Source of the DNA: Flavobacteria bacterium RIFCSPLOWO2_12_FULL_31_7
Lineage (GTDB): Bacteria; Bacteroidota; Bacteroidia; Flavobacteriales; Flavobacteriaceae
Reading direction: 5' to 3'
Length of the DNA: 6,184 bases
NCBI GenBank assembly: GCA_001800945.1
Contig: MGWJ01000075.1
Coordinates: 1-6,184 of the forward strand
The position numbers and the translations under genes were made by a program. The notes beneath the pieces are model-generated. The model had not been told where the DNA came from. It did not search any database and saw only the letters and a program-made list of their open reading frames with translations. The number at the start of each line of letters is the position of its first letter. The first letter of the stretch is position 1. Positions 5,138 through 6,184 of the stretch are shown one piece after another.

Positions 5138-6184
5138 ATGAAAATTAAATTATTATTCGCCTTAACATTATTGTCAAGTTTTACATTTGCACAAATTAGA
5201 GGGAAAGTTACAGATTCAAAAGGGAATGCCTTGCCTTATGCTAGTGTAACCGTTGAAAAAACATACAATGGTACTTCTACCAATGAAAATGGAGAATACG
5301 AATTAAACGTAAAAAAAACAGGTACTTATACTTTGGTTTTCAAAATTTTAGGTTATAAAACCAAAACAATTACTCAAGAAATTAATTCTTTTCCAGCAGT
5401 AATTAATGCTACTTTAGCAGATGAAGAATACTCGATTGAAGAAGTAGTGGTGAAAAGCGGCGAAAATCCGGCCAACGGAATTATTAAAAGCGCAATTGCC
5501 AATCGTAAAAAAAACACGGATAAAACAGATAAATTTGCCGCTGATTTTTATTCTAGAGGAATTTTTAGAGTAAAAGATATTCCAAAGAAATTTATGGGCG
5601 TTGAAATTGGTGATTTAGATGGGAACATTGATTCTACAGGAGCTGGAATTATTTATCAATCGGAAACAGTTTCTAAAATTAAGTTTGAAAAACCTAACAA
5701 TTTAAAAGAAGAGATTATTGCCAGTAAAGTTGCTGGAAACGATAATGGATTCAGTTTTAATACCGCAATTGGAACAAATTACGACTTTTATCAGAACACA
5801 ATTAATTTCAATATTCCTTTGATTTCACCAATTGCTTCTAACGCATTTACTTATTATAAGTATAAAATAGAAGATTCATTTACAGATAGTTATAATAATT
5901 ATATTTATAAAATTAAAGTCACCCCAAAACGTGATAAAGAACCTGTTTTTGAAGGATATATTTACATTGTTGACGATTCATATGCTATTTATGCAGTTGA
6001 TTTAGACACCAAAGGCTACAGAGCACAGCAAGAATTTTTAGAAAATTTAAAATTAGTGCAAAATTATAATTACAATCCTGACAATAAAATGTGGGTGAAA
6101 AGTTTGCAAACCATTGATTTTAAAGCTGGAATTTTCATGATGAAGTTTGATGGAAAATTTACGCATGTTTTTAGTAATTATAAC
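5138..6184 (+). CDS. CarboxypepD_reg-like / DUF5686 family protein, N-terminal 349 residues; 3' end outside window
   Basis: The frame is open from ATG 5138 to the right edge with no stop. The signal peptide is residues 1-18 (ends FTFA), with Gln19 as predicted mature N-terminus. Residues about 20-108 form a carboxypeptidase regulatory-like beta-sandwich: IRGKVTDSKGNALPYASVTV, then TNENGEYEL and LVFKILGYKT, as at the N-terminus of SusC-like TonB receptors. EEVVVKSG follows, and then from NPANGIIKSAI (109 onward) the pattern of the DUF5686 family. There is no clear TonB plug domain, so it should not be called a SusC homologue. Family members are about 800 residues and are thought to end in an outer membrane beta-barrel; that part is not in the window. 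It starts 86 bases after the GIN gene, in the same direction. Function is unknown. The leader has no Shine-Dalgarno and only a poor promoter-like match (TTTG at 5091-5094, TAAACTTT at 5112-5119). Confidence 0.9.
   Translation, partial: MKIKLLFALTLLSSFTFAQIRGKVTDSKGNALPYASVTVEKTYNGTSTNENGEYELNVKKTGTYTLVFKILGYKTKTITQEINSFPAVINATLADEEYSIEEVVVKSGENPANGIIKSAIANRKKNTDKTDKFAADFYSRGIFRVKDIPKKFMGVEIGDLDGNIDSTGAGIIYQSETVSKIKFEKPNNLKEEIIASKVAGNDNGFSFNTAIGTNYDFYQNTINFNIPLISPIASNAFTYYKYKIEDSFTDSYNNYIYKIKVTPKRDKEPVFEGYIYIVDDSYAIYAVDLDTKGYRAQQEFLENLKLVQNYNYNPDNKMWVKSLQTIDFKAGIFMMKFDGKFTHVFSNYN

Noticed and set aside
5138..6184. Calling the right-edge gene a SusC/TonB-dependent receptor
   Set aside because: The CarboxypepD_reg-like domain is shared with SusC, but no plug domain follows; the next region fits DUF5686 instead.

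Overview
The window is AT-rich and looks like chromosomal DNA from a member of the Bacteroidetes, most likely a Flavobacterium or close relative. The evidence is TAnnTTTG-type promoter boxes, translation starts without a Shine-Dalgarno sequence but with A-rich leaders, the Bacteroidetes-style small SRP RNA, and a gene set (DUF5686 with a CarboxypepD_reg-like domain, GIN/DUF2807, lipoprotein M28 peptidase, plant-type glutaminyl cyclase) typical of that phylum. The genus is an inference. No transposase, tRNA, rRNA, CRISPR array or defence locus is visible, and nothing points to recent transfer.

Left part, minus strand (1-2508): a lipoprotein glutaminyl-peptide cyclotransferase is followed after 25 bases by an S9A oligopeptidase B (ptrB) that runs off the left edge. 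The two are probably cotranscribed leftward. Middle (2509-2782): a compact divergent intergenic region. It holds a strong promoter and the 4.5S-type SRP RNA gene (ffs), a U-rich 3' end, and a second rightward promoter. Right part, plus strand (2783-6184): an M28 family lipoprotein metallopeptidase overlaps aroQ (type II 3-dehydroquinate dehydratase) by one base. An exported GIN-domain protein with regularly spaced serine clusters follows, then the first 349 codons of a CarboxypepD_reg/DUF5686 outer-membrane-type protein cut by the right edge.

The genes are mostly ordinary for the lineage. The most coherent theme is handling of exported proteins. SRP RNA serves targeting, and glutaminyl cyclase converts N-terminal Gln to pyroglutamate. 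All three proteins with a signal peptidase I-type signal in the window have Gln at the predicted mature +1 position, matching the known Bacteroidetes Q-rule. Two peptidases flank this core. I see no convincing undescribed system. The items most worth a second look are the exported, possibly dual-start oligopeptidase B, the divergent promoters sharing a TTTGCAAA palindrome, the serine-rung repeat protein, and a 20-codon reading frame that links aroQ to the GIN gene.
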